A DNA stretch of 9,000 nucleotides, taken from positions 26,767 to 35,766 of the forward strand of contig DBTN01000021.1 in the NCBI GenBank assembly GCA_002307065.1, given 5' to 3'. The notes beneath the pieces are model-generated. The model did not search any database. It was given only the letters and a program-made list of their open reading frames with translations, and had not been told where the DNA came from. The position numbers were made by a program, and so were the translations under genes. The stretch is from Akkermansiaceae bacterium UBA1315. GTDB taxonomy: Bacteria; Verrucomicrobiota; Verrucomicrobiia; Verrucomicrobiales; Akkermansiaceae. How positions within the stretch are numbered: the first letter of the stretch is position 1; each line of letters begins with the position of its first letter. Positions 1 to 7,117 of this stretch are shown piece after piece.

Positions 1-92
1 ACGCCGATGACGATGCCGAGCACGGTGAGAAACGCGCGCATCAGATTGCGGCGTATTTCGCGAACGGCGATGAGGAAGGTGGAAAAAAACAC
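1..92 (-). CDS. MacB/FtsX-type ABC transporter permease, N-terminal fragment
   Basis: Only the first 30 codons are in the window; the gene continues beyond base 1. The frame opens with GTG at 92-90, preceded by an in-frame TAA at 107-105, so this GTG is the earliest possible start. The visible peptide begins VFFSTFLIAVREIRRNLMRAF and continues with a hydrophobic TVLGIVIG stretch. This matches the amphipathic lead plus start of TM1 (A-x-R-x-x-R-N-x-x-R-x-x-L-T-x-L-G-I-x-I-G) that opens MacB and related FtsX-like permeases. The start lies 29 bp after the stop of the ABC ATPase gene, so it should be the membrane partner of that ATPase and of the MacA-like adaptor. It would form a dimeric inner-membrane mechanotransmission unit. 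In classical MacB the ATPase and permease are fused; here they are separate. The family call is fairly firm for so short a piece; the substrate is unknown. Confidence 0.75.
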   Translation of the reverse strand, partial: MFFSTFLIAVREIRRNLMRAFLTVLGIVIG

Positions 93-121
93 GGGGTGTT
101 TTGGTTATAAGTTAACAGGGA

Positions 122-838
122 TCACGATTCACTTTTCACAACGTCCGACTCGATGAGTCCGTCTTTGACTCGGATGATCCGCTTTGCGTATTCCGCGACG
201 TCGTCTTCGTGGGTGACCATGATCACGGTGATGCCACGTTCTTCGTTGAGGTTGCGGAGGAGGTTCATGATCTCGACCGTGGTGGAGGAATCGAGGTTGC
301 CGGTCGGTTCGTCGGCGAAAAGGGTGCCGGGGGAGGTGACGATGGCGCGGGCGATGGCGACACGCTGTTGTTGACCTCCGGAAAGTTCGGCGGGGGTGTT
401 GCGGTGTTTTCCGTCCAGTCCGACGATGCGCAGGGCTTCGCGGGCTTTTTCGTGGCGTTCTTTTCTCGGAACTCCGCGGTAAAGCATTGGCAGTTCGACG
501 TTTTCGAGTGCCGATGTCCTTGCGAGGAGATTGAACCCTTGGAAAATGAAGCCGAGGGCGTGTCGGCGGAGCAATGAGCGTTCGTCGGGGCCGAGTTTTT
601 CGACGGCGATTCCATCGAAGCTGTATTGCCCAGAAGTCGGCACATCGAGGCATCCGAGCACGTTCATCAGAGTGGATTTGCCGGAACCGGAAGGGCCCAT
701 GACGGCGACGAATTGTCCGGGCGGGATTTCCAGGTCGATGCCGCGCAGCGCGTGGAAAGCAGCGTCCCCACGACCATAAGTCTTGGTGAGTTTACGGAGG
801 AGAATGACCCCGCGACCGGTTTGGAAGTCGGAACTCAT
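122..838 (-). CDS. ABC transporter ATP-binding protein, MacB/LolD type
   Basis: A 238-residue cytoplasmic ATPase with every canonical ABC motif: Walker A GPSGSGKST at residues 48-56, Q-loop Gln100 in FIFQGFNLL, signature LSGGQ at 152-156 followed by QQRVAIARAI, Walker B TLFADE at 172-177 followed by PTGNLD, and switch His210 in VTHEDD. The combination GFNLL, ADEPTGNLD and VTHEDDVA is typical of the MacB/LolD/FtsE-like group that works with FtsX-type permeases. The length is normal for a stand-alone ATPase of this group. Its ATG overlaps the TGA of the upstream adaptor gene by 4 bp (ATGA), implying translational coupling, and the permease follows 29 bp downstream. It should hydrolyse ATP to drive conformational change in the permease, with the periplasmic adaptor and outer-membrane channel completing an export route. 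Substrate (drug, siderophore, peptide or lipoprotein) cannot be told from sequence. Confidence 0.95.
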   Translation of the reverse strand: MSSDFQTGRGVILLRKLTKTYGRGDAAFHALRGIDLEIPPGQFVAVMGPSGSGKSTLMNVLGCLDVPTSGQYSFDGIAVEKLGPDERSLLRRHALGFIFQGFNLLARTSALENVELPMLYRGVPRKERHEKAREALRIVGLDGKHRNTPAELSGGQQQRVAIARAIVTSPGTLFADEPTGNLDSSTTVEIMNLLRNLNEERGITVIMVTHEDDVAEYAKRIIRVKDGLIESDVVKSES

Positions 839-2157
839 GGTGTGGCTGGCATGATTTGCCGGATAATGATTTCGTCGTTTTCCTTCAACCGGTCGGTGAT
901 GATCTCGGTGTTGCGGCCATCGCTGAGTCCGATCTTGATTGGAATTTCAACCGGTCTGCCGTCAGCCAAAATGTAAATGTGGGAATCTTCGCCTTCAGCG
1001 GCTTTTTTCCGGTCATCGCTGCCATCACCGACAGGACGACGGCCCATGCTGCGGCGTGGGGGTTGGAAGGTGATCGATTGCATGAAGGTCTTTTTCTGGG
1101 CAGGAGGACCACCCGCTTGAGCTTCGGGATTCTGCGGTTTGAAGCGCAGTGCGGCAGCCGGAACCATAAGAACGTTTTGGCGTTTCGAGACGTCGATCGT
1201 CGCGGTGGCAGTCATGCCGGGACGAAGGGTGAGGTCGTCGTTGTTCACTTCGAGTTCCGCTTGATAAGTGACGACGTTGTCGAGAATCGTTGAACCGAAG
1301 GAAACGAGTTTTACGACTGCGGAGTAGGACCGGTTGGGCGAAGCATCGACGCTGAAAGTCGCCGTCTGACCGGTGCTGACTTGGGCGATATCGGCTTCTG
1401 GAACGGAGACGATCAGTTCCATTTTTCTCAGGTCTTCGGCGATGACAAAAAGCTCGGGAGCGTTGAACGAGGCGGCGAGAGTTTGTCCGACTTCGATGCT
1501 GCGAACGAGAACGACGCCATTGACCGGTGAGCGGATGATGGCCTTGGAGGCGTCGCTTTGGATCGCCTTGAGATCGGCTTCGGCTCCGGCGGCTGCGGCG
1601 ACTGCGCTTTCGAGGTCGGCCTTAGCTCGGTCGCTCACGGCCTCTGCGGTATCGAGGTCGGCTTTCGAAGGGGTGCGGCCGCCACTGAGTTTGTGAAGTT
1701 CTTTGAGGCGGGTGAGATTGGCTTCGGATTCTTTCAGCGTCGCTTTGGCTTGGCTCACACCGGCATTGGCCGAGGCGAGGGTGGCCTCGGTTTTTGCGAT
1801 TTGCTGATCGAGTTTGCGGGTGTCGAGCTTGGCGAGCGGCTGGCCTTTTTTCACTTCATCGTTGCGATCGACATACACCTGTTCGGCGATGCCGGAAAGC
1901 TCACTGGAAACGCTGACTTCGTTGGTGGGTTGAAGGTTTCCGGTGGTGGTGATCCCGAGTGAAAGATTGCCGCGTTTGATCGGTTCGGTCACAAAGGTTG
2001 GCTTTCCCTCTTCTTCGGAACTTTTTGCTCGGAAATAAAGAATCGTGCCGATGACGAGAGCGACGATGACGCCGATGATGATCCATTTGCGGACCGGTTT
2101 GGCGGAACCGCGATGGACGATGGTCGCGAGATCTTCAGTGGAATCGGTGGATTTCAT
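835..2157 (-). CDS. MacA-like periplasmic adaptor (HlyD/RND membrane-fusion family)
   Basis: A 440-residue adaptor. A short cytoplasmic N-terminus with basic residues (RKW) precedes one membrane segment at about residues 25-42 (WIIIGVIVALVIGTILYF). The periplasmic part then shows the first half of the lipoyl domain (about 72-112, with SGIAEQVYVDRNDEVKKGQPLAKLD), an Ala/Glu/Lys-rich coiled-coil hairpin (about 112-202), the second lipoyl half (IIRSPVNGVVLVRSIEVGQTL, 207-227), a beta-barrel domain (about 246-320) and a membrane-proximal domain to the end. A polar Gly/Pro/Lys/Arg-rich linker at about 342-392 interrupts the membrane-proximal domain after VPAAALRFKP; such variable linkers occur at this place in MacA relatives. 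It starts 18 bp after the outer-membrane gene stop and overlaps the ATPase start by 4 bp. It should bridge the permease in the inner membrane and the outer-membrane channel. MacA-like is a family-level assignment. Confidence 0.93.
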   Translation of the reverse strand: MKSTDSTEDLATIVHRGSAKPVRKWIIIGVIVALVIGTILYFRAKSSEEEGKPTFVTEPIKRGNLSLGITTTGNLQPTNEVSVSSELSGIAEQVYVDRNDEVKKGQPLAKLDTRKLDQQIAKTEATLASANAGVSQAKATLKESEANLTRLKELHKLSGGRTPSKADLDTAEAVSDRAKADLESAVAAAAGAEADLKAIQSDASKAIIRSPVNGVVLVRSIEVGQTLAASFNAPELFVIAEDLRKMELIVSVPEADIAQVSTGQTATFSVDASPNRSYSAVVKLVSFGSTILDNVVTYQAELEVNNDDLTLRPGMTATATIDVSKRQNVLMVPAAALRFKPQNPEAQAGGPPAQKKTFMQSITFQPPRRSMGRRPVGDGSDDRKKAAEGEDSHIYILADGRPVEIPIKIGLSDGRNTEIITDRLKENDEIIIRQIMPATP

Positions 2158-2175
2158 GGGGAAAACGTTGGGGAT

Positions 2176-3576
2176 TTATTGAGCTGACCAGCCGCCGCCG
2201 AGGGCTTTGTAGAGCTGGATGTAGGCGATCGTGCGATCGGCGCGGACGGAGACGAGGGTTTCTTCAAGGCTGAGAAGGGTGCGTTGCGAATCCAACACGG
2301 TGAGGAAATCGCTTTGCCCGGCCTCGTAGCTTTGGCGGGCGAGGAGATCGGTTGCTCGCGCGGCGACGGTGGCGCGCTCAAGTTTTTCTAAGCGTTCGGC
2401 GGTGCGTCGGCAGGCGATGAGTGAATCTTCGACTTCCGACAAGGCGGTGAGAACCACCGACCGGTACGTTTGCAGTGCTTGTTCCTGCACGGCGGATTGA
2501 GCCTCGATGTTGGCGCGGATACGGTCGGCGTCGAAGATGGGCGAGGTGATGCCGCTGATCACTCCGGCGCTGAAGGTGTCTGGGTCGAAAATTTTCGATG
2601 AACTCAGGGCGTTGAGACCGAGGGATCCGCTGAGCTGAAGGGAGGGGTAGCGCTCCGCGTCGGCGGCGCGCAAACTGGCGGCGGCGGAAAGCCACTGGAA
2701 CCCTGCGACGCGGACGTCAGGACGTTGGCGAAGGGTGTCGGCGGGGATGCCCACGGCGAGGTTTCGCGAAGGGTTGGGAATCGATTTTTTCCCGGATGCA
2801 AGCATTTGATCCAGGGCACCGGGCGGGCGGCCTGCGAGGACGGCCAGCAGGTTACGAGTTTGCGAAGCGGTTTGCTCCAGCGAAGGAATCGAGGCGCGTG
2901 CTTGTTCGAGGCTGGTCAGCGCTTGGTTCGATTCGATGTCGTCGGCCAGTCCGGCTTGGCGGCGGAAGTCGGCAAGATCGTAGGTGCTTTTCCGGCTGTC
3001 GATGCTGTCGCGGACGATTTGCAAGCGGGCTTCGGTCGAGCGCAGCGTGGTGTAAGCGATGGCGATTTCCGAGGCGAGTGAGGCTTGGACGGAATAGTAA
3101 TTTTCTTGGGTCGCTCCGAGCTCGGCGGATGCGGCTTCGATGTTGCTGCGGATTTTTCCGAAAAGATCGACTTCCCATGAAGCGTCGAGGCCGAGGCTGT
3201 AGGAGGTGTCTTCGGTGCGGCTGAATCCGCGGTTGCGGGATGTGGACGAATTCGATCCGGCGGCGGCGTCGATCGTTGGGAAAAGATTCGCGGCGGTCGT
3301 GTCCCGCCGTGCTCGGGATTCGCGGATGCGGGCCGAGGCAGATGCGACGTCCGGGCTTTCGGCGAGAGCAGTGGAGATCAACCGGTTTAGCACCGGGTCT
3401 TCAAACCGGCTCCACCATCGGGAGAGATCGCGTGATGGCGCGGAAACTGGGAAACCGGCGGCGTGTTTCCAATCCGCAGGCAGCGGTTGGTTTGGAAAAG
3501 ACGAGGATTTCAGTGCGCATCCGCTCAAGCCGATGAGGGCGGAAGCGGGAAGGTAAAGTCGGCGGATGGCTTTCAT
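2176..3576 (-). CDS. TolC/NodT-family outer-membrane efflux lipoprotein
   Basis: I choose the ATG at 3576-3574 (466 residues) because it gives a compact lipoprotein signal: MKAIRRLYLP, a hydrophobic stretch, then lipobox LSGC with Cys20 as the likely lipidated residue. A TTG start at 3609 would add 11 residues (RSLRCRQIRP) and fits a signal peptide less well. Family hallmarks are WWSRFEDPVLNRLI (54-67), SWEVDLFGKIR (133-143), IPADTLRQRPDVRVAG (277-292), SPIFDADRIRANIE (345-358) and the closing YKALGGGW (456-463). The two similar halves, each with long helices, are those expected of the trimeric beta-barrel plus alpha-helical tunnel. It is first in the operon with the adaptor, ATPase and permease and should be the exit duct in the outer membrane. 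It lies 97 bp after uppS in the same direction, so it may have its own promoter or share readthrough; I see no strong promoter there. Confidence 0.93.
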   Translation of the reverse strand: MKAIRRLYLPASALIGLSGCALKSSSFPNQPLPADWKHAAGFPVSAPSRDLSRWWSRFEDPVLNRLISTALAESPDVASASARIRESRARRDTTAANLFPTIDAAAGSNSSTSRNRGFSRTEDTSYSLGLDASWEVDLFGKIRSNIEAASAELGATQENYYSVQASLASEIAIAYTTLRSTEARLQIVRDSIDSRKSTYDLADFRRQAGLADDIESNQALTSLEQARASIPSLEQTASQTRNLLAVLAGRPPGALDQMLASGKKSIPNPSRNLAVGIPADTLRQRPDVRVAGFQWLSAAASLRAADAERYPSLQLSGSLGLNALSSSKIFDPDTFSAGVISGITSPIFDADRIRANIEAQSAVQEQALQTYRSVVLTALSEVEDSLIACRRTAERLEKLERATVAARATDLLARQSYEAGQSDFLTVLDSQRTLLSLEETLVSVRADRTIAYIQLYKALGGGWSAQ

Positions 3577-3673
3577 TGGACGAATCTGCCGACAACGTAG
3601 CGACCGCAACCTTTAGGAATCGTGAAGATTTGCTAAAATGGCGAGTTCACGCGGGAAATTCATCCAAGTCGTT

Positions 3674-4480
3674 TCACAACGCGCCGAAGCGGCGATGGCG
3701 GCGTTTGTATTCTTCGACCGTTTCGAAAAGATCCGTTTGGCGGAAATCCGGCCAGAATTTTTTGACGATTACGATTTCCGCGTAGCTGATTTGCCAGAGC
3801 AGGAAATTGGAAACCCGCATTTCGCCAGATGTGCGGACGAGTAGGTCGGGATCGGGGATGCCGGCGGTCTGGAGATGGGAAGCAAATCGTTCGTTGTCGA
3901 TTTCCGCCGGAGAAATTTTCCCGGCAATCGCCTCTTCCGCAAGTGAGCGGGCGGCGGCGACGATTTCTTCGCGGGCACCGTAGGACAGCGCAAGCACCAG
4001 GGTGAGGGCTGTGTGATTCGCGGTGTGGGCAGTGATGCGGGCGAGTTTGTCGCGGGTTTTTTGCGGCAAGCGATCGATCTGACCGATGGCGAGCAGGCGG
4101 ACGTTTTGTTTGTCCAGGTCCTTGGCTTTTTCGTCCAGAAAGCGATCCAGCAAACCCATCAGCGCTTCGACTTCCGAGGCGGGGCGACTCCAGTTTTCCG
4201 AGGAAAAGGCGTAGAGCGTAAGGTATTCGACGCCAAGTTCGATACACGCTTCCATCACTTCGCGGACGGATTCGGCACCGGCGCGGTGGCCGTCGCGGCG
4301 GGGAAGGCCGCGTTCTTTCGCCCAGCGTCCGTTGCCGTCCATGATGACGGCGATGTGACGCGGAATTTCCGGAGGCGATCCCATGGCCTGAGGAGCATGA
4401 GCTTGCGACGACGAAATGGCAACCGTCGTTGCGGCTGGAATTTGGGGGGATGATCGTGGAGATTTGGTGAATTTGAACAC
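3674..4480 (-). CDS. uppS: Undecaprenyl diphosphate synthase (cis-prenyltransferase)
   Basis: Makes the C55 lipid carrier precursor for peptidoglycan and O-antigen by adding isopentenyl units to farnesyl diphosphate in cis. Visible motifs of 268 residues: HIAVIMDGNGRWA (42-54) with catalytic Asp48, RRDGHRAGAE (61-70), LYAFSSENWSRP (89-100), and near the C-terminus RTSGE (216-220), SNFLLWQ (224-230), YAE with Glu235, then WPDF (243-246). Family members usually read RTSGEQR-L/I-SNF; here the residue after RTSGE is Met221 and not Gln. The GTG at 4480-4478, 9 bp after the purA stop, gives an unusual polar Ser/Ala/Gln-rich N-terminal leader of about 32 residues. An internal ATG at 4384 (Met33, MGSPPEIPRHIAVIMDGN) would give a 236-residue enzyme close to the conserved core and is a serious alternative. 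The close spacing suggests cotranscription with purA. Confidence 0.95.
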   Translation of the reverse strand: MFKFTKSPRSSPQIPAATTVAISSSQAHAPQAMGSPPEIPRHIAVIMDGNGRWAKERGLPRRDGHRAGAESVREVMEACIELGVEYLTLYAFSSENWSRPASEVEALMGLLDRFLDEKAKDLDKQNVRLLAIGQIDRLPQKTRDKLARITAHTANHTALTLVLALSYGAREEIVAAARSLAEEAIAGKISPAEIDNERFASHLQTAGIPDPDLLVRTSGEMRVSNFLLWQISYAEIVIVKKFWPDFRQTDLFETVEEYKRRHRRFGAL

Positions 4481-4489
4481 CGGTTTCGT

Positions 4490-5758
4490 TCAGGCAATCA
4501 GGGTTTGAGTGCGATCCGGGCCGACTCCGACAAAGGCGATCGGCGCCCCACAGAGCTCGGCGAGACGATTGAGGTAAGCTTTCGCGTTTGCGGGAAGGTC
4601 TTCGAAACGAGTGGTTTGGGTGGTGTCGGTTTTCCAGCCAGGCAGGCTTTCATAGACCGGTTTCGCTTTTTCCCACGCCGCACGGCAGGCGGGAGGAAGC
4701 TCGTGAATTTCGCCGTCGATTTCGTAACCGGTACAAATTTGCAGCGTCTCGTATTCGTCAAGGCCGTCGACGTTGGTGATCGCCAATCCGGTCACGCCAT
4801 TGACCATGCAAGCGAACCGCAGCAGCACGGTGTCGAGCCAACCGCAACCGCGCGGGCGACCGGAAACGACGCCGAATTCGCGACCGAGGCCGTGGAGATA
4901 TTCGGACAATCCCTCGTCAACGGTTGGGAAAGGACCGGAGCCGACGCGGGTGGTGTAGGCTTTGCAGACGCCGATCACGCGGTCGATCGCATTCGGTGGT
5001 AAACCGGAGCCGGTGCATGAGCCGCCGGATGTGGTGTTGGACGAGGTGACGAACGGATAGGTTCCGTAATCGATGTCGAGCAGTGTTCCTTGTGCGCCTT
5101 CGAACAGGATCGATTTTCCGGCTTTCCACGATTGGTGAAGCACCGGGATCGTGTTGGTGACGTGCGGGCGGAGGCGTTCGAAAGCGGTGTAGACTTCTTC
5201 CAAAACCGCTTCAGCGGTGAATTGCGGGAGATCGTATTTCGCAAGAATTTCGTTCACTTCTGCGACCCGACGGACGATTTGGGTGCGGGTGAATGCTTCG
5301 TCGAAAAGGTCTGCGATTCGTAAACCGCAGCGGTTGACCTTGTCGGCGTAGGTCGGACCAATGCCGCGTTTGGTCGTTCCAATCTTTGCGTCGCCGAGTG
5401 CGATTTCGCGGGCAGCATCGAGTTCTTTATGAAAAGGAAGAACAACGTGGGCGCGGTCGGAAATGAGCAGTTTGTCGGCGGTGATCGAGACGCCGAGCGC
5501 TTCGTTCCGTTCGATTTCAGCGACCAAACCGGTCGGGTCGACGACGACGCCATTCCCGATCACGTTGATTTTTCCGTCCCACAAGATTCCGGAAGGAAGC
5601 AGGTTGAGAATGTAGCGCACGCCATTGGCGATGACCGTGTGACCGGCATTGTTTCCGCCTTGGCCGCGAACGACCACTTCGGCGCTCTCGGTCAAATAGT
5701 CGACGATTTTACCTTTTCCTTCATCTCCCCACTGGAGACCTACGACGATGGTGTTCAT
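4490..5758 (-). CDS. purA: Adenylosuccinate synthetase
   Basis: Joins IMP and aspartate using GTP to give adenylosuccinate, the first committed step from IMP to AMP, in the cytoplasm. The 422-residue product is near the usual bacterial length (about 430). It opens NTIVVGLQWGDEGKGKIVDYL, with the GTP-binding loop GDEGKGK at residues 11-17 and catalytic Asp12; the second catalytic residue His40 lies in GGNNAGHTV. Further signatures are GIGPTYADK, LFEGAQGTLLDIDYGTYPFVT, SSNTTSGG, the TRVGSGPFPTVDE segment, RGCGWLDTV, and the C-terminal GVGPDRTQT guanine-binding stretch. The ATG at 5758 leaves MN before the first beta strand, as expected. It lies 67 bp after carA, separated by the AT-rich heptamer array, and 9 bp before uppS. 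No Shine-Dalgarno sequence is visible before the ATG. Confidence 0.98.
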   Translation of the reverse strand: MNTIVVGLQWGDEGKGKIVDYLTESAEVVVRGQGGNNAGHTVIANGVRYILNLLPSGILWDGKINVIGNGVVVDPTGLVAEIERNEALGVSITADKLLISDRAHVVLPFHKELDAAREIALGDAKIGTTKRGIGPTYADKVNRCGLRIADLFDEAFTRTQIVRRVAEVNEILAKYDLPQFTAEAVLEEVYTAFERLRPHVTNTIPVLHQSWKAGKSILFEGAQGTLLDIDYGTYPFVTSSNTTSGGSCTGSGLPPNAIDRVIGVCKAYTTRVGSGPFPTVDEGLSEYLHGLGREFGVVSGRPRGCGWLDTVLLRFACMVNGVTGLAITNVDGLDEYETLQICTGYEIDGEIHELPPACRAAWEKAKPVYESLPGWKTDTTQTTRFEDLPANAKAYLNRLAELCGAPIAFVGVGPDRTQTLIA

Positions 5759-5765
5759 GAAATTC

Positions 5766-5844
5766 GTTAAAAGTTATATGTTATATGTTAAAAGGATGAA
5801 GAGTAATTAAGAGTCCTAATAACTTTTAACTATTAACTTTCAAC
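5766..5844. repeat. Opposed 7-bp repeat array with 12-bp perfect inverted repeat
   Basis: On the plus strand, four 7-bp units run from 5766 to 5793: GTTAAAA, GTTATAT, GTTATAT, GTTAAAA. After 27 bp, units in the opposite orientation run from 5821: AACTTTT, AACTATT, AACTTTC, then AACG. The sequence GTTAAAAGTTAT (5766-5777) and ATAACTTTTAAC (5819-5830) are perfect reverse complements of 12 bp, with 41 bp between. The array spans the stop codon and final codons of carA (…KVNS) and almost reaches the purA start. A stem formed in the RNA would be nearly all A-U and is not a standard GC-rich intrinsic terminator. It could serve in transcript processing, attenuation between carA and purA, or be a short tandem repeat element. 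Confidence 0.75.
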
Positions 5845-6989
5845 GTCTTCGCCTCATCGATCAGCGCGGCGAATTCTTCGAAGAAATATCCGGCATCGTT
5901 CGGGCCGGGAGCGGCTTCGGGGTGATATTGGACGCTGAATACCGGGTGCTCGCGGTGACGCATGCCTTCGACGGTGCCGTCGTTCAGGTTGATGTGCGTA
6001 ACTTCGATTTCCGGAGGAAGCGAATCGGGGTCGACTGCAAAACCGTGGTTTTGCGAGGTGATGGAAATGCGGCCGGTTCGGAGGTCTTTGACCGGTTGGT
6101 TGCCGCCGCGGTGGCCGAATTTCAGTTTGAAGGTATTTCCACCAAAGGCGTGAGCGAGCAGTTGATTCCCGAGGCAAATGCCGAAGATCGGTTTTTTCCC
6201 GATGAGTTCTTTGATCTCATTGTATGCGTATCCGAGGGCCGCCGGATCGCCGGGGCCGTTGGAAAGGAAAATGCCGTCGGGATTTTTTTCGAGAATCTCT
6301 TTCGCGCTGGTGGTCGAACTGACGACTTCCACTTCGAACCCGGCTTGGCGCAGGCGGCGGAGGATGTTGTATTTTAAACCGAAATCGTAAGCAACGATGC
6401 GATGGCGGACCGGGGGAAGATCGCGGTAGGGACCGGTTTGTTCAGTGGAGGCGTTGGGAAGAATCCATTCGCGGGATTCTTCAGTCCACTCGTAACCGGT
6501 CGCGGTGGAGACTTCGGTGACGTAGTCCATGCCTTCCATTGCTGGCGAGTTTTTCGCGGCGGCGATGGCGGCCTCGCAGTCGAGTTCGGTGGTCACGCAG
6601 GCGCGCATCGCACCGAGAGAGCGGAGATGTTTCGTTAATGCACGAGTGTCGATGCCTTGGATTCCGAGCACCTGATTTTCCGCGAGGTAGTCGGAAAGCG
6701 GTTTGGCGGAGCGCCAATTGGACGGGACTTCGCAGAGTTCTTCGATGACTAAAGCGCGGATATGCGGCTCAGCGGATTCGTCGTCTTCGAGATTGATTCC
6801 GTAGTTTCCAATCTGCGGATAGGTCATCGATACGATCTGACCGCGGTAGGACGGATCGGTGATCACCTCCTGATAACCGGTCATGGAAGTGTTGAAACAG
6901 ATTTCTCCGGTGGTCGTTCCGGTCGCGCCGAAGGCAATTCCTTCAAAGCAGCGTCCGTCTTCTAGGGCAAGAATGGCATTAATCGGCAC
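5826..6989 (-). CDS. carA: Carbamoyl-phosphate synthase small (glutaminase) subunit
   Basis: Hydrolyses glutamine and passes ammonia to the large subunit CarB, giving carbamoyl phosphate for pyrimidine and arginine synthesis. The 387-residue product matches the family length (E. coli 382). The N-terminal small-subunit domain shows LEDGRCFEGIAFGATGTTTGE and FNTSMTGYQEVITDPSYRGQIV (32-53); the C-terminal class I glutamine amidotransferase domain shows YDFGLKYNILR (201-211), LSNGPGDP (242-249), the nucleophile elbow FGICLGNQLLAHAFGG with Cys272, and HPEAAPGP with His356 and Glu358. The catalytic triad is complete. The start is GTG at 6989-6987, giving PINAILALEDG as the first strand; no ribosome-binding site is obvious. 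carB is not adjacent in the window, so it must be elsewhere or upstream past the divergent gene. purA follows in the same direction. No uracil-responsive attenuator was recognised upstream. Confidence 0.98.
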   Translation of the reverse strand: MPINAILALEDGRCFEGIAFGATGTTTGEICFNTSMTGYQEVITDPSYRGQIVSMTYPQIGNYGINLEDDESAEPHIRALVIEELCEVPSNWRSAKPLSDYLAENQVLGIQGIDTRALTKHLRSLGAMRACVTTELDCEAAIAAAKNSPAMEGMDYVTEVSTATGYEWTEESREWILPNASTEQTGPYRDLPPVRHRIVAYDFGLKYNILRRLRQAGFEVEVVSSTTSAKEILEKNPDGIFLSNGPGDPAALGYAYNEIKELIGKKPIFGICLGNQLLAHAFGGNTFKLKFGHRGGNQPVKDLRTGRISITSQNHGFAVDPDSLPPEIEVTHINLNDGTVEGMRHREHPVFSVQYHPEAAPGPNDAGYFFEEFAALIDEAKTLKVNS

Positions 6990-7117
6990 GGCGGCGGGAG
7001 GCTAGGCGGCTGATCCGGGCGATGCAAGAGAATGCTGGGTCAGGATTCAGAGGAATTTTTTTCGCGTCGTGATAAAAATGAATTTGCGACTAGTTCTCAA
7101 GAGTGTAGCGTTCGGTT
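6990..7117. promoter_or_regulatory. Divergent intergenic region between carA and the orphan gene
   Basis: 128 bp between two divergent starts, so both promoters should lie here. For carA (minus strand) a candidate is TTGAGA (plus coordinates 7100-7095) and TTTTAT (7077-7072) separated by 17 bp; both hexamers match sigma70 consensus at four positions or better. This would give a 5' leader of roughly 75-80 nt. For the plus-strand gene no convincing pair was found. No riboswitch or leader peptide was recognised. The promoter call is tentative, since consensus elements in this lineage are not known to me. Confidence 0.3.

Noticed and set aside
129..653. Alternative frames inside the ABC ATPase and other minus-strand genes
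   Set aside because: Arg/Pro/His-rich shadows of a gene with all ABC motifs; the same holds for the overlapping frames in the adaptor, NodT, uppS, purA and carA genes.
3577..3673. Possible promoter or terminator between uppS and the efflux operon
   Set aside because: No hairpin with a T run and no -35/-10 pair with acceptable spacing could be found by eye in these 97 bases.
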